Assembly (NCBI RefSeq): GCF_003014535.1
Contig: NZ_PYGD01000006.1
Location: 1-64,000, forward strand
Reading direction: 5' to 3'
Source: Taibaiella chishuiensis
Lineage (GTDB): Bacteria; Bacteroidota; Bacteroidia; Chitinophagales; Chitinophagaceae
DNA length: 64,000 nt
The notes under the pieces are model-generated. The model made no database searches and had not been told where the DNA came from. It saw only the letters and a program-made list of their open reading frames with translations. Position 1 is the stretch's first letter. Every line of letters begins with the position of its first letter. Below, piece after piece: positions 55,108 to 63,759 of the stretch. The translations under genes were made by a program, and so were the position numbers.

Positions 55108-56217
55108 ATGACCAGACTCATCCTATTAATACTTCTTTTTGCAAGCAATGTTGCTTTTGCAACAGATAATAAGATTAAAGCTTATTTGACATTAGTTAAT
55201 GAAGCGGAACTACTCGTTTGCAATGAAAAATTAAGCGAGGCAATACAACATTATGACAAAGCTTTCTCGCTTAAGCCCTCACCACTCGGCAAAGATTTAT
55301 TAAACGCTCTATTGTGTGCTTATCAATTAGATGATACCGGAAGATTTAAATTATATGCCGCCAAGCTGGTAAAAAATGGCGCCTTCTCTAATATCAGTAA
55401 TTTAAGAAGATATATTTCGAAAGTTCCTATCGGCCCGAATAAAGAAAAGTATGGAAAGATATGGGATGATCTGAGTGGCAAGGTAGTAGTTGGATTAGAT
55501 ACTGTTTATCGCAACCAGCTGATCAAACTGGTGCAGGATGATCAGGATGTCAGGCATTACTTTGTAGAAAAATACCACGGAGATTATAATAACGGTGGGA
55601 AGGATTCATTAAACGTTTTTGACTCCCTTAATGTAATCAAACTTCAAAACTTATTCGCTACAAAAGGATTTCCTACGGAGAATAAAGTCGGTTATGACCA
55701 TAATTTTCCAGGCAATCCTCCTTTATACGAATTAATTATCCGGCACGATAGATCCTGGACGAATAGGAAAACGCTGGATTCGGTTTTCTATTTCGCAGTC
55801 ATAAATGGCGATTTCCCGGCACTGACCTATGGCTATTGGAAAGACCAAAGTTATGGTAATACGCGCGACACTGTCGCTTCCTATCAAAAAGAATCCTATT
55901 CCCGATTTGGAACGGATGATCTTATTGTAATAGATGATGTGCTGTATGTCGATCGCTTCAGCGAATTAGATAAAAGTAAGATTAATAGGGCAAGGGCAGC
56001 TATATATATGAACTCGCTAGAAGAGGAAGCCGTAAAGGCCAGGTTTCAGATGAAACACAAATACTACCGTTTCCTTGATGGAACAACTTTTCTTCAATGG
56101 GACGGCATGTCCCCAGAAGACCTGCAAAAGGTGAAAGACAAGTCCTATAACGATAGCGATATATCGTCTTTTAATGTTATATCAAACAGAAAATGTGAAT
56201 ATGGCCTTGAACATTAA
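55108..56217 (+). CDS. exported TPR-like protein of the RiPP cluster
   Basis: 369 aa. A signal peptide (MTRLILLILLFASNVAFA) is followed by a TPR-like helix pair (YLTLVNEAELLVCNEKLSEAIQHYDKAFSLKP) near 20-60 and a tryptophan/tyrosine-rich region of unknown fold. It is not an enzyme I recognise. It sits between the precursor and the ATP-grasp gene (11 bp from the latter), so it is part of the same operon; a periplasmic role in handling or sensing the product is a guess. Confidence 0.6.
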   Translation: MTRLILLILLFASNVAFATDNKIKAYLTLVNEAELLVCNEKLSEAIQHYDKAFSLKPSPLGKDLLNALLCAYQLDDTGRFKLYAAKLVKNGAFSNISNLRRYISKVPIGPNKEKYGKIWDDLSGKVVVGLDTVYRNQLIKLVQDDQDVRHYFVEKYHGDYNNGGKDSLNVFDSLNVIKLQNLFATKGFPTENKVGYDHNFPGNPPLYELIIRHDRSWTNRKTLDSVFYFAVINGDFPALTYGYWKDQSYGNTRDTVASYQKESYSRFGTDDLIVIDDVLYVDRFSELDKSKINRARAAIYMNSLEEEAVKARFQMKHKYYRFLDGTTFLQWDGMSPEDLQKVKDKSYNDSDISSFNVISNRKCEYGLEH

Positions 56218-56228
56218 ATCAAACCAGT

Positions 56229-57203
56229 ATGATCGTTATACACTCTCAGCAGGACGAATCCACAACCGATGACGTGCTGGATTGGTTGTATTATTTCGGT
56301 ATGGAGCAAGTAAAACGTGTTAATGGAACCAATCCCATCAATGCAAAAGCCCTTCGAATTAACAACCATACGCAACATTCGAACCTGTTTGATGATGCGG
56401 AAAGTTCCGCTATAAATGCCTATTGGTACAGACGGGGACATTTAGCATGCGAAATTAGTGAACCTATTAAACTGGGTTATTCCGGTTTTGTAACCTATTT
56501 CGAAAAAGAATATGATCACCTTACAAAAGGTATTAGCCAGGTATTCAAACAGTATCGAAATATCAACTCATTCGAAGATACCGGTACCAATAAGCTTACT
56601 AATCTTGCCGTTGCTGCGGGCGTTGACTTGTTGATACCGGATACCTTAGTCACCGCCGATGTAAAAGCAATAAAAGCCTTCTCCGCTATATATCCCAGGA
56701 TTATAACCAAGGCCATTGGGCACAATCGTATAACGGCAACGATTGACGACAATAGCTATATAAACATTGCTGTCGATACCGCTATTTTTGACCAGGATAA
56801 GATCAATGCACTTCCTGAAGAAAACAACTTTTTGCCTGCCGTTTTCCAGGAATACCTGGAGAAAAAATATGAGCTAAGGATATTCTATTTCCACGGCCAG
56901 GTCTACAGTATGGCCATATTTTCACAGTTGAATGAAGCGACCAAAGTTGACTTTAGAAAGCATGATACGGAAACGCCCAACCGTTGTGTTCCCTATCAGT
57001 TGCCGGAAGATATTGAAAAGAAACTGGGAAGATTTATGCAGCATATAGCTATGAATAGTGGCTCTATTGACATGGTTGTAACCCCTTCCGGTGAGCATGT
57101 ATTTTTAGAAGTCAACCCTGTCGGTCAACTGCAATGGTTGTCGGCAAATTGTAACTATCCTATTGAACGGGAAATCGCTAAATTTTTATTGCATGATAGC
57201 TAG
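56229..57203 (+). CDS. ATP-grasp peptide maturase (grasp-with-spasm type)
   Basis: 324 aa. The middle and C-terminal parts carry ATP-grasp features: VTADVKAIKAFSAIYPRIITKAIG (lysine of the ATP-binding lobe), FQEYLEKKYELRIFYFHGQVYSMAIFSQ (EKxxELR loop), and GSIDMVVTPSGEHVFLEVNPVGQ near the end, with the metal-binding E-N pair in FLEVNP. This is the signature of the MvdD/RimK-like ligases that form ester or amide bonds in graspetide-type RiPPs. It overlaps the following small gene by 11 bp. Confidence 0.88.
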   Translation: MIVIHSQQDESTTDDVLDWLYYFGMEQVKRVNGTNPINAKALRINNHTQHSNLFDDAESSAINAYWYRRGHLACEISEPIKLGYSGFVTYFEKEYDHLTKGISQVFKQYRNINSFEDTGTNKLTNLAVAAGVDLLIPDTLVTADVKAIKAFSAIYPRIITKAIGHNRITATIDDNSYINIAVDTAIFDQDKINALPEENNFLPAVFQEYLEKKYELRIFYFHGQVYSMAIFSQLNEATKVDFRKHDTETPNRCVPYQLPEDIEKKLGRFMQHIAMNSGSIDMVVTPSGEHVFLEVNPVGQLQWLSANCNYPIEREIAKFLLHDS

Positions 57204-57420
57204 ATCGGAAAGCGAAAGACAGAAAACCATCAATGAATTCCTGGATTGGTTGGATGCACATCGCGAAAACTTACCTGTAAATGCAGCAACCTGGACCTTT
57301 CAGTACATAGAGCAACAAGCGGTTCCGGAGCATGAGCTGGTTTCATTGGGAAAATATAATGCTCGAAAAGCAGCCTCCATTTCCTTTTATAAACCCTATT
57401 CCAAGATCTGCAAATTCTGA
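57193..57420 (+). CDS. small operon protein between the two maturases
   Basis: 75 aa from the ATG at 57193 (MIARSESERQKTINEF). It overlaps the ATP-grasp gene end by 11 bp and stops one base before the SPASM gene start codon, so translation is likely coupled. It is helical, begins SESERQKTINEFLDWLDAHREN and ends SKICKF. I do not recognise a family. A role as a recognition or carrier subunit for either maturase is plausible but unproven. The frame also extends upstream to 57163. Confidence 0.6.
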   Translation: MIARSESERQKTINEFLDWLDAHRENLPVNAATWTFQYIEQQAVPEHELVSLGKYNARKAASISFYKPYSKICKF

Positions 57421-57421
57421 C

Positions 57422-58507
57422 ATGGATTATTTTTTGTTGTATAGTAATTGCGTCCTGGTTAAAGGGGCGCATCGTGCTACCCTATGCGATCTGCAAAAGG
57501 GAGCGGTTTATTTTATTCCTAAACCGCTTGCGGATCTATTCCTGGAAGATCAGGCTGTAGATCTTGTTCAATTAAGGGAGAAAACGGAGGGTGATATGGT
57601 TCTATTTCTTATGGAGATTATCGACTCTTTAGTGGAGAATCAACTTGGGTTTTATACCAATCAACAGGAATGGAAACGCTTTCCAGCCTTAAATAAGGAA
57701 TGGCTGTTTCCCGCCCATATATCTCATTGTATTTTGGATACGGCAACCGGTCGATTGGATTATTTTACAGAATCCTTCGTAGAGCAGCTGAGTAAACTAT
57801 GTTGCAATTTCGTACAACTTCGTTTTTTTGGAATACCTCCAATAGAGCATTTAGAAAACATATTAAGGCTTATAACCGGCTCCCAAATTAAGTCTGTAGA
57901 AATCCTGATGCCCTGGAATACAGCTTATGAAAGTGGCTGTACTTATGGAAAATGGATCAATGATTATAAAAAAATAAGTAGCCTGGTATGTTGGGGAGCC
58001 CCATCAACCTGTGTAGTAAAAGAGGGCGCTAGAGCTATGGGGTATCTTTTGTATACCAGCGAACAAATCAATGCAGCAACACATTGCGGTATTATCGACC
58101 AGGGAATGTTTTCAACGAATATAACCACCTATACAGAATCGCTTAATTTCAATAGCTGTTTAAACAGGAAGATAAGTATAGACATACAGGGGGACGTAAA
58201 AAATTGTCCTTCGATGAAGGAAAGTTATGGCAATATCGGCGACACCACCTTGGTTGAAGCGATAGGAAAACCGGGGTTTAAAAAGTACTGGAACATTACC
58301 AAAGACCAGGTTTCTATCTGTAAAGATTGTGAATTCCGGCATGTTTGCACTGACTGCCGGGCTTACCTGGAAGATCCAGGAGATGTTTACAGCAAGCCTT
58401 TAAAATGTGGTTATGACCCCTACATTTGTGAATGGGCCGAATGGAGTACGCATCCATTGAAACAGAAAGGTATTAATTTTTACGGTCTCGAAAAACCAGC
58501 TTTTTAG
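57422..58507 (+). CDS. SPASM-domain peptide maturase (grasp-with-spasm type)
   Basis: 361 aa from the ATG at 57422 (MDYFLLYSNCVLVKGA). The frame extends to 57332, but that would overlap the previous gene almost entirely. The C-terminus has a SPASM-type cluster of six or more cysteines: CKDCEFRHVCTDC and LKCGYDPYICEW, near 300-345. No radical SAM CxxxCxxC motif is seen in the N-terminal half, which instead has the LRFFGIPP and VEILMPWNT strands of the barrel. It may bind only auxiliary iron-sulfur clusters, and its reaction is unknown. It closes the RiPP operon. Confidence 0.82.
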   Translation: MDYFLLYSNCVLVKGAHRATLCDLQKGAVYFIPKPLADLFLEDQAVDLVQLREKTEGDMVLFLMEIIDSLVENQLGFYTNQQEWKRFPALNKEWLFPAHISHCILDTATGRLDYFTESFVEQLSKLCCNFVQLRFFGIPPIEHLENILRLITGSQIKSVEILMPWNTAYESGCTYGKWINDYKKISSLVCWGAPSTCVVKEGARAMGYLLYTSEQINAATHCGIIDQGMFSTNITTYTESLNFNSCLNRKISIDIQGDVKNCPSMKESYGNIGDTTLVEAIGKPGFKKYWNITKDQVSICKDCEFRHVCTDCRAYLEDPGDVYSKPLKCGYDPYICEWAEWSTHPLKQKGINFYGLEKPAF

Positions 58508-59365
58508 AACCAAAGATAGTCTGATAGCACCGTTGGCAGATTAGATGTTTAGCTCGTCCAATATTGAATTTGAACAACATAATCGTAAGTAATTTACTAG
58601 TCAATTCGCCGGTCCATTATGTTTTTTGATACTACTGCTTTAAGCAAATAATTCATATCTGCAAGCCTTACAACAGCCATTTTCTGCGCGTGATATGCTA
58701 TGTTTTTTATAGGATTTCATCTTCGCTATTAAAAAAAATCAATCACTTAAGGCTAAGGCCTACGACTCCGGAGTAAAGGCCCTCCATAAGCTCGTTGTGA
58801 AACAACGATACATCTGGCCGATCACGGAGCAACAGGTGATCGGTCCGCCTCAAGGTCAGATACTACGCTATATCGTCAAAGCCGAAAACCTGCAGATAGG
58901 GAAGGCTCAGGGACATGCTTGGAGTCTCAACCACATCCTTAAGCTAGCACCGCTCAAAATCCTGTTGTGTTGCCCTGTTCCTAAAAATATTTTTAAAAGA
59001 AAAACGGAAAAAAGAAAGCAATGGAATCGTACGTCCAAAGCGACGGCGCAAAAAATACTTGGTTTAATGGGGGGACCCTTTGGGGGGAGGCCGTTCATCC
59101 AAGTATTTTTTGTGGGCTTTTGTGCTGGGGTTGGACGTACGATATTTGCTGCCCTTTTTTTGTCTTTTGTTACCATGCCTACTCCCGATTTCACTAAGAA
59201 TAATTCGTCACTAGCACAGCCAATTCCATTTTTAGTTTTTAATGTCTGTTGTGATACAATAGCAATTTATAAAAAGTTTTTACAGAAATTAATTTAGCAA
59301 AACTTTCATCTACTTTACTTGACATTCCTTTGGGAGATTCGTAAATTTGAAAAAAACTATTTATT
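58508..59365. other. 858-bp region with a decayed reading frame and a large inverted repeat
   Basis: No confident gene. The frame from 58713 to about 58985 is open, is slightly more GC-rich than its surroundings and gives a protein-like sequence (YIWPITEQQVIGPP), but has no ATG start and runs into the inverted repeat; I treat it as a possible relic. The inverted repeat is listed separately. Confidence 0.4.
59026..59143. repeat. 118-bp imperfect inverted repeat
   Basis: The outer arms ATCGTACGTCCAA (59026-59038) and TTGGACGTACGAT (59131-59143) are exact complements. The inner arms AAAAAATACTTGG (59050-59062) and CCAAGTATTTTTT (59099-59111) are exact too. They are separated by mismatched internal segments and a G-rich centre (GGGGGGACCC, then GGGGGGAGG). 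Flanking AAAA/TTTT tracts also pair weakly. It may be a MITE-like element, a recombination site, or encode a structured RNA. Confidence 0.65.
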
Positions 59366-59725
59366 ATGTCATTACAGATTATCATGAGTGAAGATGGAGA
59401 ACGTGCAGAAGGCGTGTTAATTCCTGTAAAGGACTGGAAGACTTTGGAACCTTTTGTAGATAAGGAAAGCGAATTATATTCCTTAATGGAAAGGCTAACC
59501 AAGAAGCCTCCTTTCGAAATGACGGATAAGGAGCTTATAGATCATTTAATGCCTGCTGCCGAGCAGGCGAAACAAAAGTCGCGTGAAATAGGGCTCCCGG
59601 AAATCTATAAAAACGAGGACTGTTACGGTTTTGATCAATTTATACGTGAGTATCCCAATGGCCGGAAAGAGTTGGTGTCACTCGACATTACTAACCGCAC
59701 TTTTACCATCCTGAAAACTTTATAA
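59366..59725 (+). CDS. antitoxin of the zeta-type module
   Basis: 119 aa, acidic and mostly helical, not recognised by family name. The gene stops one base before the start of the zeta toxin gene, in the order and size usual for antitoxins of this group. DKELIDHLMPAAEQAKQKSRE is a likely helical interaction segment; the C-terminal YPNGRKELVSLDITNRTF is beta-like. The antitoxin call depends on position. Confidence 0.65.
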   Translation: MSLQIIMSEDGERAEGVLIPVKDWKTLEPFVDKESELYSLMERLTKKPPFEMTDKELIDHLMPAAEQAKQKSREIGLPEIYKNEDCYGFDQFIREYPNGRKELVSLDITNRTFTILKTL

Positions 59726-59726
59726 C

Positions 59727-60386
59727 ATGAGCCAGCCTAATCTATATGTGATAGCCGGTCCCAACGGCTCAGGGAAAAGTACGTTCTCTCGTAGCCTGAC
59801 CCTTCTTGATAAAGTAATAGATCCGGATGTGGAATTGAATTTGCGCCGCCTACAATTTCCGGATATCAGTAGCGCAAATTTATTGGAAGCCATGAATGAC
59901 AATTGGTTCCCCAACATGGTTCATGAAGCCATCGAAAAAAGAAAGGATTTCGCATTTGAGACAAACTTTAGGTCTGCATCCCTGATGGAAGTAGTAAAAC
60001 AATTCGAAGAAGCAGGATATCTTACTCATTTGTTTTTCATAGGTCTTCCCTCACTACAACTGAGTATAAAGAGGGTGATGTTGCGGGTAAGCAAAGGAGG
60101 GCACGACGTCGACAATGCAGACATCGAAATCAATTATAAAGCAAGCCTGGAGAACCTGGAAAAATATGGTGCTTCTTTTGATAGAACCTGGCTTCTTCAT
60201 AGTTCAGAGTATGGCAAGCAGTTGACCTTGCCTTACATGGTCTGCAAAGCGGAAAAAGGGCAGTTGTTGAAAGAACAAATTCATATTCCAAAATGGGCAG
60301 AGCATTTTGTTCGTACACTCGACAGGACCAGGTTAGAAATTGAACAGAAACAATCTTTGAGTAAGAGGCGTGGGCGTCGTTTGTAA
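59727..60386 (+). CDS. zeta toxin family kinase
   Basis: 219 aa. Walker A GPNGSGKST near residues 12-20 opens a P-loop kinase fold; FAFETNFRS near 75-83 and RVMLRVSKGGHDV near 112-124 are the conserved substrate and arginine motifs of the zeta/PezT superfamily. Related enzymes phosphorylate UDP-N-acetylglucosamine and block cell wall synthesis. The C-terminus is basic (SKRRGRRL). It forms a toxin-antitoxin pair with the preceding gene and probably helps keep the island in the population. Confidence 0.85.
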   Translation: MSQPNLYVIAGPNGSGKSTFSRSLTLLDKVIDPDVELNLRRLQFPDISSANLLEAMNDNWFPNMVHEAIEKRKDFAFETNFRSASLMEVVKQFEEAGYLTHLFFIGLPSLQLSIKRVMLRVSKGGHDVDNADIEINYKASLENLEKYGASFDRTWLLHSSEYGKQLTLPYMVCKAEKGQLLKEQIHIPKWAEHFVRTLDRTRLEIEQKQSLSKRRGRRL

Positions 60387-60696
60387 TTACTCAGTGGATT
60401 AATTATCTGTTGGGTATATAAAGTGTTCCTGGTCCTAGTTATCTGTCCGTTGAAATCAAATTAAATTCTGATAGTATTTCATGTATCAAACTATGCTCCG
60501 TATACTTTACCGATTTTTTTAAATTCAATTAAGCATACGCCAGGTAATGGCGTAAATATCCCTCAAATTTGTATTCCAATATAATCACAATAAAATAACA
60601 GATAAAAACCTGAAAACAACCAGGGGAAAACACCTGATTATGGTGATTATCTTGTTTAGATAAATTTATCGCTTTACTTTGTTACAAAAAAAAATT
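60387..60696. promoter_or_regulatory. control region of the three-gene operon
   Basis: 310 bases without a gene. Near its end a possible promoter reads CTTG, 19 bases, TTACTTTG, each element one base from consensus. Between them lies a perfect palindrome, GATAAATTTATC (60659-60670), an operator candidate. Confidence 0.45.
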
Positions 60697-61641
60697 ATGG
60701 ATATTATTGAAGAACAGACAAGTACGATTCGAAAGTTGTTGTTCTGCGAGATTGAAATAGAGTTTAGAGATACTTATACTCCCAACGATGCTGATTTATT
60801 TAGATCCTTTTTTAGCCGTATTACGAAACTTTCAGAAGATAAGGATAGCTTAAGATACCAGAAATTTGGAGATAAAGTCTTATTCATGAAAGACGTAATT
60901 TTTGATGTTACCGACAAATTTATTACAGGAAAGTTTTTTTGCATACGAACTGACGTCTTTCCTCAAATAATCAATATGAACAGCGATGAGTTAACTGACA
61001 TTGTCGCTGGTGAACAAGATGGAATTGCAGAAACGTCACATTTTGTTATAGATTACCGCAGCGAGATAATTAAAATGTCGATAGAATATAATCATTCAGG
61101 GGCGAAGATTTCAGATTTTAATAATTATTGTGGCCTATTAGGCATTAAATTTGAAGCTACTTCAAAGTTTAATGTGCTGATGATTTCTGCGAGTGAGAAT
61201 CATCTTAAGGCTCTTGAAGATAAGCGAACTAATATTTCCGAGTTTAAAATCCGAATCCTTCAATCAAATCTTAGTTTAATCCAGAATGCGGATCAAGGGT
61301 TATACTCTGCTCTAAGGAATACCTTCGATTTATTTGATCCTAAATATGCAGAACTAAAATTGAAATTTGATTATAAAAAGCAAGCAATTCCGAAGGCAAA
61401 AGATATGATAAGTAATGTGGTAAAATCTATCAAAAGTGACTTGGCCGCTAGGAAAGCAATTGACACATTAAGTGTTCGAGCAGAAAATCCCGATAAAAAT
61501 TTTAAGATGGAATTATATGATCTACTAGTAGAGAAGCTAAAGACTGAAATAACTGTGAAAAGAAAAGCTCGCTCACGTGCAATCGTTTCTGAGGACATAC
61601 TTCCCAAAATGAGAGAAGAATTAATTAAGATTAAAATTTAG
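60697..61641 (+). CDS. unrecognised soluble protein, first gene of the three-gene operon
   Basis: 314 aa from the ATG at 60697; the TTG at 60679 is the alternative. I do not recognise the family. The N-terminal two thirds are mixed alpha/beta (ETSHFVIDYRSEIIKMSIEYN, a short region near residue 110), the final 120 residues are strongly helical and basic (KLKTEITVKRKARSRA). No signal peptide or transmembrane segment. Only 5 bp separate it from the membrane protein gene. Its codon use is very AT-rich, which fits recent transfer. Confidence 0.6.
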   Translation: MDIIEEQTSTIRKLLFCEIEIEFRDTYTPNDADLFRSFFSRITKLSEDKDSLRYQKFGDKVLFMKDVIFDVTDKFITGKFFCIRTDVFPQIINMNSDELTDIVAGEQDGIAETSHFVIDYRSEIIKMSIEYNHSGAKISDFNNYCGLLGIKFEATSKFNVLMISASENHLKALEDKRTNISEFKIRILQSNLSLIQNADQGLYSALRNTFDLFDPKYAELKLKFDYKKQAIPKAKDMISNVVKSIKSDLAARKAIDTLSVRAENPDKNFKMELYDLLVEKLKTEITVKRKARSRAIVSEDILPKMREELIKIKI

Positions 61642-61646
61642 AATGT

Positions 61647-62153
61647 ATGTACGCCAAAATAATGGACCGATACTTTAATCATGCTATTACCGCCGATTTA
61701 TTTGTCGCGTGCCTGTTTTTTTTAGCGGATTATAAATTTGGCGTGTTCTCATTTGCATATTTAGACAAGCCATCCGCCATGGACTTTATTTCGAATCTCA
61801 TAGGTACTTGCATATCATTAGCGGGCTTTATTTTGGCAGCTTTAACCATAATCGTTTCATTTAAATCAAATATTAAAGCTCGAAGGGATTATCATAACAT
61901 AGAGTCAGCATTAGAACTTTTTTTGAATACGAAAAACTATGAAAGAGTGGTTAAATTTTTCAAGAAAGCTATTGTTGAATTTATAATAATTGTCATGTTG
62001 TTGTATGGCATTTGGTTATCTTCTGCAAATCTTGATTCCAATATAATTAGTATGGTGCTGTTTTCTGCAGTTACAATGGTAGTACTTACTATTTGGAGAA
62101 GTTTGGATGTCTTATTCAAAGTAATGAAAACTGAAAATTTAAACAGACAGTGA
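61647..62153 (+). CDS. four-helix membrane protein, second gene of the operon
   Basis: 168 aa, four predicted transmembrane segments (about 14-34, 46-72, 110-125 and 135-155), including GFILAALTIIVSFKS. There is a short cytoplasmic loop (NIKARRDYHNIESAL) in the middle. I recognise no family. Small multi-pass membrane proteins beside nucleases often serve as effectors or anchors in defence operons, so that is a hypothesis here. It is separated from the third gene by 46 bp. Confidence 0.6.
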   Translation: MYAKIMDRYFNHAITADLFVACLFFLADYKFGVFSFAYLDKPSAMDFISNLIGTCISLAGFILAALTIIVSFKSNIKARRDYHNIESALELFLNTKNYERVVKFFKKAIVEFIIIVMLLYGIWLSSANLDSNIISMVLFSAVTMVVLTIWRSLDVLFKVMKTENLNRQ

Positions 62154-62199
62154 TTAATATTTATGTGAAGAAATATAGAAAGGAGATAACATAAAAAAA

Positions 62200-63561
62200 A
62201 TGATTGAAATTATTAATTGCTATGCCAGAATTGATCTTAGCTCGCAAGATTTTACAAGAGTTATTAAGGGGATGAACGATGCAGGGTATAAATCTGCAAT
62301 TTGGCAATCCAAATTAACTCTGCTTTCCACGGTTGGCATTACAAAGTTAAATACAGATGTTTTAGATTGGTTAAGCTACTATAATATCCAAGGCAGAGAT
62401 TCTTTTGTCTATAGGGCGGACATTTTTCTAGAGCATACCGACCTCGTCTATGTTATAAACCGGGGTTCCGGTTGGACTGGGGAATCTAAAGTCGAAATAG
62501 GAGTTATCGGTGTTCATATTGGCGGTGCATCCAAACTTCTGGCGAAATATGCCAACAGTTTTATCAATGCATTGAAAACAAATATTGATGGCCGCAAAGT
62601 GCGTCACATGAATTTGAGATGGTATAAGCTTTCCCAAAATAACAAAATTGACTCTAAGGTCTCATTCGAAAAAGGTTTTACTTATGCATCATTGCAAGAG
62701 GATGAAGTCAAAGGCGCAGTTTTACTTTCAGATGCCCAAAATAGAGAAATCCTGCTAAGAATAGCAGAGACAGGGTCAATAAAAAAAATTGACTTTAAAG
62801 GCGAGAAAATGGACTTCTATCTAGAGAAAATCGAGATGCTTACAAATCTTGGTTTAGTAGACAAAATGTACACCGTTACATGCCGCAAGAAGTCTACTCC
62901 AATCGCAATGATTCGATCAATGGACGAGTTAACACTCTCTAGCAAGGACATACTAAGCTGTCCCCATTGTGCGAGAAGTTTTGAAGATGAGTTATTGCAA
63001 GAAAGCTTTTCACTAACTACGATGGGTAGGAAATTAACTTTGAGTAGTCATTGGATGACAATTTTAGTTACCCAAGTACTTGTTGAAAATGGCATTCCAG
63101 AAAAAAGTATTATTTGGAGTTTGGAAGTTGACGGAGAAGAAGTTGACTGCGTTGTTCAGTTCAAGGATAAAATATGGATCTTAGAGCTCAAAGACAGAAA
63201 CTTCGAGGCAGGCGATGCACATCCACTGGCGTATAGAAGCATTAAGTACAAGGCTGACAAAACAATAATAATTACAACTGGTAAGGTTAGTAAGAACGCG
63301 AGAAAAGTTTTTGAAGACTTGTCCACTCGTAGAGGCGAAAAAAATGGACATCCATTGTATATAGAAGGTCTCTCTCTTCTAAAAAGCTCTGTAGCAACAT
63401 TAATAAAAAATGAAGCCCTTCTCCACGTTCGTGAAAAGACAAAGGAGATAAGTAAGGCTGCCTACATCGAATTATCCCCAGTATTCTCTAAATTATTTGG
63501 CAGCTATACGCTTGAACATAAGGGGGAGTTTAAGGAAGGGGTTAATATTTTTAGATATTGA
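62200..63561 (+). CDS. PD-(D/E)XK nuclease-like protein, third gene of the operon
   Basis: 453 aa. Residues about 310-345 carry VDCVVQFKDKIWILELKDR, fitting the D...ExK catalytic core of PD-(D/E)XK nucleases, followed by a helix and strand (IKYKADKTIIITTG). A CPHC pair near 253 suggests half of a zinc-binding site, although the partner cysteines are not obvious. The N-terminal 250 residues are unrecognised. A restriction- or CARF-linked nuclease is possible. No similarity to a named system is recalled. Confidence 0.6.
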   Translation: MIEIINCYARIDLSSQDFTRVIKGMNDAGYKSAIWQSKLTLLSTVGITKLNTDVLDWLSYYNIQGRDSFVYRADIFLEHTDLVYVINRGSGWTGESKVEIGVIGVHIGGASKLLAKYANSFINALKTNIDGRKVRHMNLRWYKLSQNNKIDSKVSFEKGFTYASLQEDEVKGAVLLSDAQNREILLRIAETGSIKKIDFKGEKMDFYLEKIEMLTNLGLVDKMYTVTCRKKSTPIAMIRSMDELTLSSKDILSCPHCARSFEDELLQESFSLTTMGRKLTLSSHWMTILVTQVLVENGIPEKSIIWSLEVDGEEVDCVVQFKDKIWILELKDRNFEAGDAHPLAYRSIKYKADKTIIITTGKVSKNARKVFEDLSTRRGEKNGHPLYIEGLSLLKSSVATLIKNEALLHVREKTKEISKAAYIELSPVFSKLFGSYTLEHKGEFKEGVNIFRY

Positions 63562-63759
63562 ATCATACGTTTTAAAAGAAAGATGATAACAAATCTCCAT
63601 TCTGTTTCCTTGTTTCTAAATAGTTATTAGTTGTGTTGTTGTGTTCGCGTGACGTCCTCCCTAAAAACCGAAGCGTTGTAAAATAGAAAAACGGAGTAAT
63701 TGAGTTGACTTTGAAATGATTTTGTATTAAGGGAATTAAAGTTTACGTAAAACAAATGA

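Noticed and set aside
58797-59297. A 166-codon GTG-started frame
   Set aside because: It runs through the large inverted repeat, has odd composition (poly-G translated to glycine-rich sequence) and no recognisable domain; only the part before 58985 might be an old coding relic.
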